Below are positions 28,676 through 39,155 of a stretch of 64,000 nt of DNA, piece after piece (within the stretch, counting starts at the first letter, position 1; the number at the start of each line of letters is the position of its first letter). Position numbers and translations under genes: made by a program. Under the pieces are notes generated by a model that saw only the letters and a list, made by a program, of their open reading frames with translations, had not been told where the DNA came from and ran no database searches. Source of the stretch: Trichomonas vaginalis G3. Lineage: Eukaryota > Parabasalia > Trichomonadida > Trichomonadidae. The stretch covers positions 27,109,896-27,173,895 of the forward strand of contig NC_067206.1 in the NCBI RefSeq assembly GCF_026262505.1, written 5' to 3'.

Positions 28676-31040
28676 GTGATGTTGTCAAAATGTCATGTTG
28701 TCTCATTTTTTCAGAAAAGTTAAATTACCTGGTGACCTGGTGACCCGGTGACCCCTTCAGTTCTTCAAAAATAATTAATTATTGAATAACCCATGATGTT
28801 GTCAAAATGTCATGTTGTCTCATTTTTTCAGAAAAGTTAAATTACCTGGTGACCTGGTGACCTGGTGACCCTTCAGTTCTTCAAAAATAATTAATTATTG
28901 AATAACCCATGATGTTGTCAAAATGTCATGTTGTCTCATTTTTTCAGAAAAGTTAAATTACCTGGTGACCTGGTGACCTGGTGACCCCTTCAGTTCTTCA
29001 AAAATAATTAATTATTGAATAACCATGATGTTGTCAAAATGTCATGTTGTCTCATTTTTTCAGAAAAGTTAAATTACCTGGTGACCTGGTGACCCGGTGA
29101 CCCCTTCAGTTCTTCAAAAATAATTAATTATTGAATAACCCATGATGTTGTCAAAATGTCATGTTGTCTCATTTTTTCAGAAAAGTTAAATTACCTGGTG
29201 ACCTGGTGACCTGGTGACCCCTTCAGTTCTTCAAAAATAATTAATTATTGAATAACCCATGATGTTGTCAAAATGTCATGTTGTCTCATTTTTTCAGAAA
29301 AGTTAAATTACCTGGTGACCTGGTGACCCGGTGACCCTTCAGTTCTTCAAAAATAATTAATTATTGAATAACCCATGATGTTGTCAAAATGTCATGTTGT
29401 CTCATTTTTTCAGAAAAGTTAAATTACCTGGTGACCTGGTGACCTGGTGACCCTTCAGTTCTTCAAAAATAATTAATTATTGAATAACCCATGATGTTGT
29501 CAAAATGTCATGTTGTCTCATTTTTTCAGAAAAGTTAAATTACCTGGTGACCTGGTGACCTGGTGACCCCTTCAGTTCTTCAAAAATAATTAATTATTGA
29601 ATAACCCATGATGTTGTCAAAATGTCATGTTGTCTCATTTTTTCAGAAAAGTTAAATTACCTGGTGACCTGGTGACCCGGTGACCCCTTCAGTTCTTCAA
29701 AAATAATTAATTATTGAATAACCCATGATGTTGTCAAAATGTCATGTTGTCTCATTTTTTCAGAAAAGTTAAATTACCTGGTGACCTGGTGACCCGGTGA
29801 CCCCTTCAGTTCTTCAAAAATAATTAATTATTGAATAACCCATGATGTTGTCAAAATGTCATGTTGTCTCATTTTTTCAGAAAAGTTAAATTACCTGGTG
29901 ACCTGGTGACCCGGTGACCCCTTCAGTTCTTCAAAAATAATTAATTATTGAATAACCCATGATGTTGTCAAAATGTCATGTTGTCTCATTTTTTCAGAAA
30001 AGTTAAATTACCTGGTGACCTGGTGACCTGGTGACCCCTTCAGTTCTTCAAAAATAATTAATTATTGAATAACCCATGATGTTGTCAAAATGTCATGTTG
30101 TCTCATTTTTTCAGAAAAGTTAAATTACCTGGTGACCTGGTGACCCGGTGACCCTTCAGTTCTTCAAAAATAATTAATTATTGAATAACCCATGATGTTG
30201 TCAAAATGTCATGTTGTCTCATTTTTTCAGAAAAGTTAAATTACCTGGTGACCTGGTGACCTGGTGACCCCTTCAGTTCTTCAAAAATAATTAATTATTG
30301 AATAACCCATGATGTTGTCAAAATGTCATGTTGTCTCATTTTTTCAGAAAAGTTAAATTACCTGGTGACCTGGTGACCTGGTGACCCCTTCAGTTCTTCA
30401 AAAATAATTAATTATTGAATAACCCATGATGTTGTCAAAATGTCATGTTGTCTCATTTTTTCAGAAAAGTTAAATTACCTGGTGACCTGGTGACCCGGTG
30501 ACCCCTTCAGTTCTTCAAAAATAATTAATTATTGAATAACCCATGATGTTGTCAAAATGTCATGTTGTCTCATTTTTTCAGAAAAGTTAAATTACCTGGT
30601 GACCTGGTGACCTGGTGACCCCTTCAGTTCTTCAAAAATAATTAATTATTGAATAACCCATGATGTTGTCAAAATGTCATGTTGTCTCATTTTTTCAGAA
30701 AAGTTAAATTACCTGGTGACCTGGTGACCCGGTGACCCCAGTTCAGTTCTTCAAAAAATAATTAATTATTGAATAACCGCATGATGTTGTCAAAATGTCA
30801 TGTTGTCCTCATTTTTTCAGAAAAGTTAAATTACCTGGTGACCTGGTGACCCGGTGACCCTTCAGTTCTTCAAAAATAATTAATTATTGAATAACCCATG
30901 ATGTTGTCAAAATGTCATGTTGTCTCATTTTTTCAGAAAAGTTAAATTACCTGGTGACCTGGTGACCCGGTGACCCCTTCAGTTCTTCAAAATAATTAAT
31001 TATTGAATAACCCATGATGTTTCAAAATGTCATGTTGTCT
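28676..31040. repeat. Sat-2 array, 20 tandem units of about 117 bp
   Basis: Each unit contains catgatgttgtcaaaatgtc, gtctcattttttcagaaaag, then three ggtgacc iterons (cctggtgacctggtgacc), cttcagttcttcaaaaataa and ttaattattgaataac. Twenty copies by counting ttaattattgaata. Units vary mainly between ctggtgacctgg and ctggtgacccgg, and between cccc and ccc. Three units in the opposite orientation lie at about 25025-25130 and 26024-26250, so the KilA-N and primase-helicase genes are flanked by inverted Sat-2 sequence. Regular iterons beside a replication gene suggest an origin or segregation site, as inference. Confidence 0.92.
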
Positions 31041-31083
31041 CAAACTTTAGAACGGCATAATTTAAATTTTTATTTTATCATAA

Positions 31084-31362
31084 ATGAATACCACCACAAA
31101 CAGCTCAAAATTTACCACGAATCATAACAAGGGAGGAAATGATAAAAATGATGGCAAGAACATGTTAAAAATAATACAAACCACTAAAATTGAGAAAATG
31201 TGGTTATGCAGTAATGATGGAAAAGAGATGTTGTCGAAGAGAATAAAAATTAAATTTGGATTGAGTTTAAAAATTCATCTTTTAAATTCATCTCTTCCAA
31301 ATTTATTTATTCTATTAAATTCTTTTATTTTTGCTTCACTCAGTTTAAGGATTGAACGGTAA
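31084..31362 (+). CDS. Hypothetical 92-residue protein
   Basis: The ATG lies directly after aatttttattttatcataa, the start signal of the element. Residues 1-30 are Asn/Thr/Lys-rich; the middle is KIIQTTKIEKMWLCSNDGK; the last third (SLPNLFILLNSFIFASLSL) is hydrophobic but overlaps an opposite-strand small frame at 31275-31433. One of the two must be spurious over the overlap. No family recognised. It is the last rightward gene before the leftward block. Confidence 0.35.
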   Translation: MNTTTNSSKFTTNHNKGGNDKNDGKNMLKIIQTTKIEKMWLCSNDGKEMLSKRIKIKFGLSLKIHLLNSSLPNLFILLNSFIFASLSLRIER

Positions 31363-31433
31363 GTTTCTAATTTTTCGATTATTTCTTTATCGTTTTCAAC
31401 CCCACCGCATTGTGGCTTCTTTTGTAATAGCAT
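31275..31433 (-). CDS. Possible 52-residue coiled-coil protein
   Basis: A short frame starting MLLQKKPQCGGVENDKEI and running into a Lys/Glu-rich helix. It is preceded by AT-rich sequence and co-oriented with the integrase and polymerase genes. Composition favours it over the opposite-strand frame. No family recognised. Confidence 0.35.
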   Translation of the reverse strand: MLLQKKPQCGGVENDKEIIEKLETYRSILKLSEAKIKEFNRINKFGRDEFKR

Positions 31434-31573
31434 ATTTTTGATTTAATTTTGTTTAGTTTCTTTTTATATATCGTCTGGACTCTTGGCTGCTTCGTTGCCA
31501 CTCATTTCTTACGAAATAAAAAAATTAAATATTATTAAATATAATGGAGTAATAAAATAAATCGGAATTTCTA

Positions 31574-32812
31574 TTAATTTATTGTCAACTCAACTAATGC
31601 ATTGCCGTTAATATATCTAACAAATTCAGCTATTGTGTCAAATCTTCGTCTTCTTTTTGTCATTGATTTATCAGTTTTTCCATAATCGAGATGAATTAAA
31701 ACTTTATTTCCTTGTTTAAAATTCATGAGCCCCGAATTAATTTGTTCACGTTTAACATCATTTAACTTTTCCATTTGCTTTCTAATATATTCCCATTCTT
31801 TTGAAATATCATTTTTCATTTCCACTGGTTTCATGTTTATAGTTCTATGCCATGTATTATTATAATAATATAAACTGCTGTATGATGGAGTCATGATTTC
31901 CATCCCAGTATATCTGACCGTTAACCCTAACGCATCTCTAAGAGTTCTCATTACCGCATCAACATTTTTATTATGAAACGTATATGGAGAGGATGAAAAG
32001 TAAAATTAATTTGTGGGAAATAATGAGCCATAGCTGCCTGAAATCCTTTATCACCATCACCCCTGATATTATCTACTCTTTCATGATCTAGTAAGTATTG
32101 AATAGCTCTTCTTGTTTCCTGTTCTGTTTTCCCTTTCACCGGAATGCAATATAAATATCTAGTGTTAATGTTAATGGCAAATAAATAAGTAACGTTTCCT
32201 TTTGAATATTCCAGATGATCAATTTCGTATGAATATGGATATGGAGCAAATGAAGGTCGACTAAATTTTTCCTTTAACGGTTGAATTTTTGGTCAATTGG
32301 TTTTTTAATATCTTGAAATCCTTTTTAAAATCTTTTTGCTTCTTTAATGTTTGAAATGGATATAATAAAGTGAATGATGAAGGATTAACTGAAGGAGGAG
32401 GCGGTACTGTCGTTGGAGGTTTTGGTGTTGTAAGTGGTTTAATTTTATCTGCTTTGATTTTGGATTTCATTCCTCCTTTCATTAATTCTGGATGTATTCT
32501 ATTCATTTGTTTTAAATATGCTGTATATAAAGGTTTGATATACTTTCCCACTTCGAGTTTATGTTGAAGGATGAATTCCAAAAGTTGATCTTCATTTAAA
32601 AGTCGGGCTGAGTGTGGTTTAACTAATGAATCATAAATTAAAGCTTGTGCTTCATTTATGGTCTGAATGACCTGGGCGTTTTGCACCTTTGTTTTTTGCG
32701 GCTCGGGATTATATAATTTATATAATCCATCAATATCTTCTTCTGTTAATACTTTATTTTTGAAATCTTTCAATTGTTTAAGTTTGATTTAGTTTTTCCC
32801 TTTAATATTCAT
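31574..32812 (-). pseudogene. Maverick/Polinton-type integrase, decayed
   Basis: A retroviral-type integrase spread over three frames. N-terminal part 32773-32261: helical (LNEDQLLEFILQHKLEVGKY) and a Pro-rich linker. Core: a Tyr-rich segment, then EIDHLEY with the first Asp (about 32220), IRGDGDKGF with the second (about 32055), and a third segment after a frameshift near 31985 where the expected Glu is not evident (NVDAVMRTLRDAL). C-terminal part to 31574: YYNNTWHRTI, then the SH3-like GNKVLIHLDYG and KRRRRFDTIAEF, typical ends of Maverick integrases. Defects: an in-frame TAA seven codons after the ATG at 32812, and shifts near 32265 and 31985. The ATG overlaps the end of the 32802-33020 gene by 11 bp. 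Confidence 0.85.
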
Positions 32813-33020
32813 TATTTTTAATTTTGTCTTTAATTTTAGAAATTATTTTATCATGATATTTCAAATTTTCATTTTTATAATATGGATAATAATATTCCAT
32901 ATCATCACCCGTTATATTGTTATCATATTTTTGGAGATATGCTTTTAAATCATAATAATTAAGAAATTTTTGATTAAGTACTAAATCAGCAATTAAATTT
33001 TTTAAATGTACGTTATCCAT
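32802..33020 (-). CDS. Hypothetical 72-residue protein
   Basis: The ATG directly follows gattttatttttatataa, the best copy of the T-rich start signal on this strand, which supports it as a real gene. It has a helical start (MDNVHLKNLIADLVLN), a Tyr-rich middle (DDMEYYYPYYKN) and a Lys-rich end. It overlaps the integrase start by 11 bp and lies between the polymerase and integrase genes. No family recognised. Confidence 0.5.
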   Translation of the reverse strand: MDNVHLKNLIADLVLNQKFLNYYDLKAYLQKYDNNITGDDMEYYYPYYKNENLKYHDKIISKIKDKIKNNEY

Positions 33021-33120
33021 TTATATAAAAATAAAATCAATGTTTTAAGGGTGCCCACCTCTTTGATCAAGAATCAAAACCATCATTAACGGTTCCTTTT
33101 GTCTCTTCTGTGGTATTTTA

Positions 33121-36100
33121 TTAAATAAATGGCATACAACATCCATTTTCACAACATACAGCCTTAGTGTGTGCTCCTGTTAATGCAGTCTTACCGATTG
33201 TTAAGCGAGTCATAGACCCGTTTTTAAGTTGTAAATTAATATTCTGACCATCAAATATCACTTTATCATTTATTATATCCAAATAATTTTTAGGTGTTAA
33301 TTGTTTATTTTGTCGTAAACTAACACCTTTCATTTTTTGTGCAATCTTTTTAAAATCACTTCCATCAATTGAACCATTGAATGATGTATAACACTTAGGA
33401 CATAAAGCAACCATGTTATTGTTGTTTCTCAATTGCTAAACCCAATAACTTCTTCTCATGTGCTTTTTCTTCAGCTTTATTCTTTAATTTAGGTTTAAAT
33501 TTCTCATCAAAACAGAAGAAATCAAATGGTGCGAATTTGAAAATATTTTTATCATAAAATTGTTTATCGGTAACAATTGCTTGAAATGCTTGAGTGTTAG
33601 GAAGATTTGGATCACCAGCGATTGCCCAATAAGATGAATCAGTATCACCTTCAATGAAATGAAAACGATTAACATTCATGCATTTATACATAAAATCATA
33701 AATGAAAACCAAATACCAGTATTTAGCATTATCTAAAGTGAAGAATGCCTCTTGTAAACATGTATCACATCTATAAAATCTATCTTTAAGCATCACTTGA
33801 TATGTATCTTCACCTATTTCTCTTATGTTTTTAAACTTATTTGACATACATGCAACGCGTGACTTCTGTGCATTCATTATTTTAGTCTTTGTGTAATTTT
33901 GTGTATTCATTGCATCGTAACCATATGATCCATTAAGTGAAATCTTGCAAAATAAACTTTTTCCTTTATTTCCTTCTAATTCAGCCTTTTGTCTTTCGTT
34001 CATGAATTTGTTCGCAAATTCATTAAAACAAGTGTTTTTCGTAAATGTTAAAATTGATTGAATATCATCGATGATAAAATGAAATCTGTCTATTAGATAC
34101 CAAAGATAATAAGAAGAAAATGGTTGATATTGGTTGTGTGTTGATGCTAACTGAGTTAATTTTCTCTGTTTCTGGTCAACTGGTAGATTGTTTGATTTCA
34201 TGTAATTATACATAAAACTGCCAATTGTTTTTCATCTGTGATAATATCTAAGTTTCTTATTATCGGTAAAAAGTTTATGTAATCATTAATGTATTTTTCA
34301 TCAATGTGACCCTTTACTTCAGCCACGAATAAAGTATTTTTCTTTCTAATAATTCCCAGTGCTTTTGCTTCTTTGTTGCTGTATCACAAATGATAACACC
34401 ATTCAATCTTCCCGGCATATACATTTTATGGTCAGTATATTGAATGAAATCATGAGGATTAGATGAAAATGATGAAGGATATAATGAATTAAAGTCAACT
34501 CCAACGAAATGAGTCATAATGTTGGTGGTGTCCTCATTTGATACAGTTTTAGTTTCTGGATTATATGAAAGTTTATTAATGTGCGTGATTCCTTTAAGAT
34601 TAACACGATGTTGAACATTTGATAGACCACCAGTAATTTCCATTACGGAGAATGTATAGCTTCAACGAATCTAAGTCATTGGTAAATTATTTTTTTAATG
34701 CATAATTTCTTAAATTGATTCTTAAACGTTGAACATCTTCATCTTTATTTGATTTTACGACATTGCAATAACAACACATTAACTGACAATTTTCTTTGGT
34801 ATGTGGTTTTTCATTATCGATTCTATCCAATGTTGGTTTATTTGCATATGTAAACGCTTTACCACACATTTTGCATTTAGATGAAAGGATTAAATCATGA
34901 TAGTATTGATAGTCATCCATTGAAACATTGTTTTTAGTATCCCTTTCTGCTTTTTCATCTTGTTTCTTATATGATTCAATTTTATATTTCCAATACTTTT
35001 TTGTTAATTCAAAACTTGATTCCACATTTTCTTCTTCTGGATATGTTTCATTAGGATTAAAGTCTTTATATGCTAAAGCGTAACGAATCATTGAAGCATT
35101 CGATGATAAAGAAAGATTATGAAGCATATCAATTTTATAAACAAATGTTTCTTCGATAATTTTATCAATTGGGTCAATCATAATTTCAACGTCTTTATTG
35201 CAATAATGAATAAAATATTCTAATCTATTCTTAAAATTTTTAGCATCATTGAGATATATTTGATAATCTGAATCGGATATTGTTTCTTGTGTTAATGCTG
35301 AATAAAATGAATCTTTCGTGAATGGTTCCTCTTTATATAATTCTTCTTCGTAATTTCCCATGTGATGAATTGATAAGGGAAAAAGGATTTAACACGTGAT
35401 TTATTGTTTCCGAAATCTTGAGTGAATTGGTCTAATGTCCCACCCGCTATATAATTTCTGATGTCAATAATCTCAATTCATATGGAACGTTTGTTTTCTT
35501 TACAATGACTTGCTTAAATTGAGAAGAAGAACCCAGCATTGATTTTATTTTCCATTTTGCAGTGTTTAAATCACGAAGAATTAAATTTAAATCAAACTTT
35601 CCCGAATTAAACCAATGATATTCACTTTATTAAATTCTTCATCTAGAAGTTCTTTAAATGCTTCCTTCTGTTTTCATTTAATGTTTGCGACTTCAATAAT
35701 TCTCATATTGTTCAATATTTGATTTAGCAACTAATGAACAGGTTGAAAATAAAAACTCAATCCAATCAGAAATAAAAGAATCACTCGAAGTTAAGCAAAA
35801 ATTCCTCGTATATGTTATCGTTTAATTTAACCGTTGATGATACCATGAATGGTTTTAAGTAAGCGTCAAAGTTGCACACTCAGAAAGTTGTAATTCTTCT
35901 TTAGTCTCTAATGTTTCGAAGTCAAAAGTAATATAATATCTTGTCGGTTGATAATATTCCTGCAAATTATGAGCTAATAACCACTGATATATCTTCTGTT
36001 TGTAATATGTGGTGCATATGGTTCTGTGTCTTTTGCAATTGAACGTCTGAATTAATCTTCATTATTTTCTTTACATTTCTCACAATGCTTTAAAAATCTT

Positions 36101-36545
36101 CTTTGTTTTTCCTTTCTGGATCATCACGGATAGAATATACTTCTTCTTTGCAAAAGGGCAAACTTTATATCCCGTGAGTCTTCAACGTCTGTTTTCTGTC
36201 AGCGTGAAGTTTCCACATGGACTCTGTGTTAATAAAATATTTACTGTTTCAAATTCTGGATCTATCATTATTGATTCCACTAATGGAAAGTCTACCTTAT
36301 TTATGTCCACGTCTTCTGGTTGAGGATCACAATAATAGAAATCAATATTAACGTTTAACATTCTTGCTAACCTCTCACTTCTGATGAAATGTCAAATCCT
36401 TCATATGCATCTATGGCTTCATTTAAATAGCTTCTACGAGTTTAGGATTAACACTATCAGGAATGTTATAGAAGTGTTTAAATAACCTTCTACCTTCTGC
36501 TCTAATTTGATTATCATTCATTTTAGCTGTTCCATTTTTGTTCAT
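33121..36545 (-). pseudogene. Protein-primed family B DNA polymerase, decayed
   Basis: The start ATG at 36545 follows a T-rich tract ending in acataa. Exonuclease: FDFET (Exo I, about 35912-35926) and YCNKDVE (Exo III, about 35200). Polymerase: DFNSLYPSS (motif A, in 34314-34643), KISLNGSYGYD (motif B) and EGDTDSSYW (motif C) in 33432-34213, then a C-terminal segment KKIAQKMKGVSLRQNKQLT to 33121. An HNH motif lies between Exo III and motif A. The layout and the integrase next door fit the Maverick polymerase, which starts replication from a terminal protein. The gene is broken by many frameshifts and stops (clear breaks near 33420, 34220-34310 and 34650-34690, and most of 35362-36500), so it is dead in this copy. 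Confidence 0.88.
34699..34905 (-). other. HNH motif inside the DNA polymerase gene
   Basis: Between the exonuclease and palm motifs the polymerase reads CKMCGKAF, then TLDRIDNEKPHTKENCQLM and CCYCNVVKSN. This is a zinc-ribbon HNH (two CxxC pairs around a DRIDN-H core), like recombination endonuclease VII-type HNH domains. It sits in the polymerase reading frame. It may be an inserted homing endonuclease or a lineage-specific domain. Confidence 0.8.
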
Positions 36546-36580
36546 TTATGTAAGAATAAAAATTAAAAATAAATAAAATA
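36546..36580 (-). promoter_or_regulatory. T-rich tract before the polymerase start
   Basis: On the minus strand, tttatttatttttaattttt then attcttacataa directly precedes the ATG at 36545. Same type as the tracts at 11789, 33021 and 37739. Confidence 0.5.
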
Positions 36581-37078
36581 AAGTTTATTCTTTAAAGTCC
36601 AGGGCTAAAGTCCATAAAATGAATTAAGACACATAAATTTTATCATCCGCGACGTGACGAATACATTTTAATTTACTCAAGAATGCGTTACCCTGATACA
36701 TTAAATCTAATTCCTGTCTTATTTAATTTCACAACTTTGAAAAGGAATGTATGAATAGCTATAAAATGATGAGATGATGTTTTATGGGTTGCTTCATTTT
36801 TTCTGAAATAAATGAATAAATATAATGCTTATAAGTTTTCATATCTTTTATGTTCTTAATAACGAATGTATAGACCTTTCCACTTCGTCTTCCTTCGGTG
36901 CTGTTCTTTCATATGAAACATTATTGGTATCTTCAATAATGAAACCACAATCACATAAAATTTTATGGTTCCAATTGTTTCTTTGATATTTTATCTAACA
37001 AATCAAAAACTTTATCAACACCTGTACATTTATTTAAATAATAATTTGTGTAAATATCATGGTCTTCTTTCTTAATTG

Positions 37079-37738
37079 TTATTTGTTGCATATGTTACAT
37101 TTTTCAGTGCTTTTTTTGAATTTTTCAGAATCAAGAGGAGGTGAAAGTAATATACATGGATAATCTCCATCGTCAATAAACTGAAGCTTATGTTTACGAA
37201 TAAATTTTGTGCCTTCTTCTGAAAGTGTTTCGTCAATATCACCATCTAATAAATTTTTAGTAGATTCCAAAAAGTAATTTTTATATCTTTCCTCATGTGA
37301 TTTTTGAACTTCTGATTCTGAAGCTGGGATATTCATTAAACCCTCTACTTCATTTTCAGCATTTCTCAATTCACTAATTCTTTCATCTATTTCATTTCTT
37401 AATTGTTCCAATTTCTCAATCTCATCGTTATAATATTCATCTTGTTTAATTTTTTCTTCAAAATATTCAGGAGGTGTTTCAAGGCTCTCTGAGCCCAGGT
37501 CCTCTGGACCATAAAGAGGAATATTCTCCTGTTTTTCAACTTTTTTGGGATATAAATATCTCATTATAGCCTTTTTAGTAATTGGTCCGTTATATTTAAA
37601 TTCATTCAACAATCTGGAAAACTCTTTCACATTCTGCATATATGTTGGATAAGAACCGTCTCCAAAATTTTCTAAAATATTTTCTAATTCTGAATTAGTG
37701 AACTTTAAAGATTTCAATGAATTAGTTGTTATACTCAT
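37079..37738 (-). CDS. Unrecognised protein with C-terminal Cys motif, probably truncated
   Basis: 219 residues from an ATG that follows ttatttttttatttaatgata. Residues 1-65 contain a helical region (NVKEFSRLLNEFKYNGPITK), then an acidic linker, a coiled coil (EIEKLEQLRNEIDERISEL) and a C-terminal KCNICNK at the stop. After the stop, decayed coding text continues for about 300 bp toward 36780, including a further Cys pair (ILCDCGF), so the gene probably once encoded a longer zinc-binding protein. No family recognised. It is co-oriented with the polymerase and lies just upstream of it. Confidence 0.5.
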   Translation of the reverse strand: MSITTNSLKSLKFTNSELENILENFGDGSYPTYMQNVKEFSRLLNEFKYNGPITKKAIMRYLYPKKVEKQENIPLYGPEDLGSESLETPPEYFEEKIKQDEYYNDEIEKLEQLRNEIDERISELRNAENEVEGLMNIPASESEVQKSHEERYKNYFLESTKNLLDGDIDETLSEEGTKFIRKHKLQFIDDGDYPCILLSPPLDSEKFKKSTEKCNICNK

Positions 37739-37799
37739 TTATCATTAAATAAAAAATAAATTATTCAAAAATGTAAGACATGAATTTTTAAAGTTTATT

Positions 37800-38390
37800 T
37801 TATTCATGAAAATAATTATTTCTAATTTCTTTTACTCTCTCGTACATACTAGATTTGAAGAATTCAGAACATTTCCCATAATCTCCTAAATGTTTTCTTA
37901 TCCCTAACGTGTGCCAGTTATTATATGAAACTGAATAAACTTTATCTTTATCTTTACACCTTTCATCACTTCCAATATATTTATATCTCAGTTTTGATTT
38001 AGCATTTTCATATTCATTAACGTTTAATAATTCACAGTCTTCCTTTTTAAATTGATGTTTAAGATATTCAGGATTTAATACTCTACGTTTATATGCTCCT
38101 AACTTAGTTCTAAAGGTTTTTCTACAAAATTTAGGAATTCCATCCTCTTTAATGTCATCAATGATTTCCATTTCATTATTTTCAATTTCTTCTTCTCGTT
38201 TATGAGGTCTTTGATTATGACTCCATTGATTCCATGAAATTAAATATTCTTTATCATTATATTTATACCTCATTAGCTTATTTTGGCTTTCATATTCATT
38301 TAATAATTCACAATCTTCATTTTTAAATTGAAGTTTAACCCATTCAGGATTTAAACAATGTTTAATTAATCGCGGAATATCTGACATCAT
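37800..38390 (-). CDS. Two-repeat protein of a viral/homing-nuclease-associated type
   Basis: 196 residues made of two copies of a repeat of about 60-75 residues: LNPEWVKLQFKNEDCELLNE and LNPEYLKHQFKKEDCELLNV, each followed by a Y-rich strand (LMRYKYNDKEYLISWNQW and LRYKYIG...YSVSYNNW). The pattern CELLxEY...LxYxY...VSxxxW is like repeats found in giant-virus and phage proteins next to homing-endonuclease domains, where they probably bind DNA; here the usual Cys pair is missing and no nuclease domain is attached. The linker is acidic. The frame is intact. It is the outermost gene of the leftward block. Confidence 0.5.
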   Translation of the reverse strand: MMSDIPRLIKHCLNPEWVKLQFKNEDCELLNEYESQNKLMRYKYNDKEYLISWNQWSHNQRPHKREEEIENNEMEIIDDIKEDGIPKFCRKTFRTKLGAYKRRVLNPEYLKHQFKKEDCELLNVNEYENAKSKLRYKYIGSDERCKDKDKVYSVSYNNWHTLGIRKHLGDYGKCSEFFKSSMYERVKEIRNNYFHE

Positions 38391-38982
38391 CTATATATAA
38401 CTTCTTTTATAAAAGATAAAAAATAAATTATTTTAAAATTAATGTTAATTTTTTAATGTGTTTATAAATAAATATATTTTAATGCATCGTCTATATATAG
38501 ATGTAACAAAAAAAGTCACACAACCCATCATACCCTACTACTCCAGAATATTTTAATACAGATTTTTAAAACAGTGATTATATGATTCGTTTGTTCAATA
38601 TTTCCACTACTCATTATTAAAAGTTTAGCGCAATGAAGCACCAAGCCACCATTCCTATTTTGTTATAATTATCCCTTTATTCGATCATTAAAGAGTCATA
38701 TAATGCTCATTTTGTTACAATATATGTGTTTGTCATTGTGAGAGTAATTTACCAGGAAAAGATCACTTGTAAAATCTGAAATTCAGATTTACGATCACGT
38801 TTTTAATTTTGTTATTCCATTTTCCATCTAAATTCTAAGATATCTTATTACCAATGTAAAAATCAGAATCGCTTTCATCTTTGCATTCTGAATAATTAAT
38901 ATCGTGAAAATGCTATATAGTTTTATAAGAATATAATATATTACCAATATTATATCCGTATCATCGTTATAAATTCAAAATC
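38391..38982. other. AT-rich spacer without a recognisable gene
   Basis: No gene seen. It begins with a T-rich tract on the minus strand before the 38390 start and ends where the homology to ankyrin units begins. It may contain the end of the virus-like element, but no inverted repeat was found. Confidence 0.5.
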
Positions 38983-39155
38983 TCAGTTGAATTTGCTTTG
39001 ATTGCAATATTAAGAGGGCATTCATGAGAAAGGGACAGACTAGCCCATTGTCACTTTTTAATTTAGCAAATGAACGCTTATGGAGTGGAGTTTTTGGGTA
39101 AATCTGATTTGCTTATAAATGAAATAAAATCAAAAGAAACCATATTGGCATTATA

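Noticed and set aside
28676-31040. CRISPR-like array
   Set aside because: The whole about 117-bp unit is repeated, without unique spacers; it is a satellite in a eukaryotic genome.
19600-38500. Complete Maverick with terminal inverted repeats
   Set aside because: I compared both margins of the gene block and found no inverted repeats or target duplication, and several core Maverick genes are missing; only Maverick-like content is claimed.
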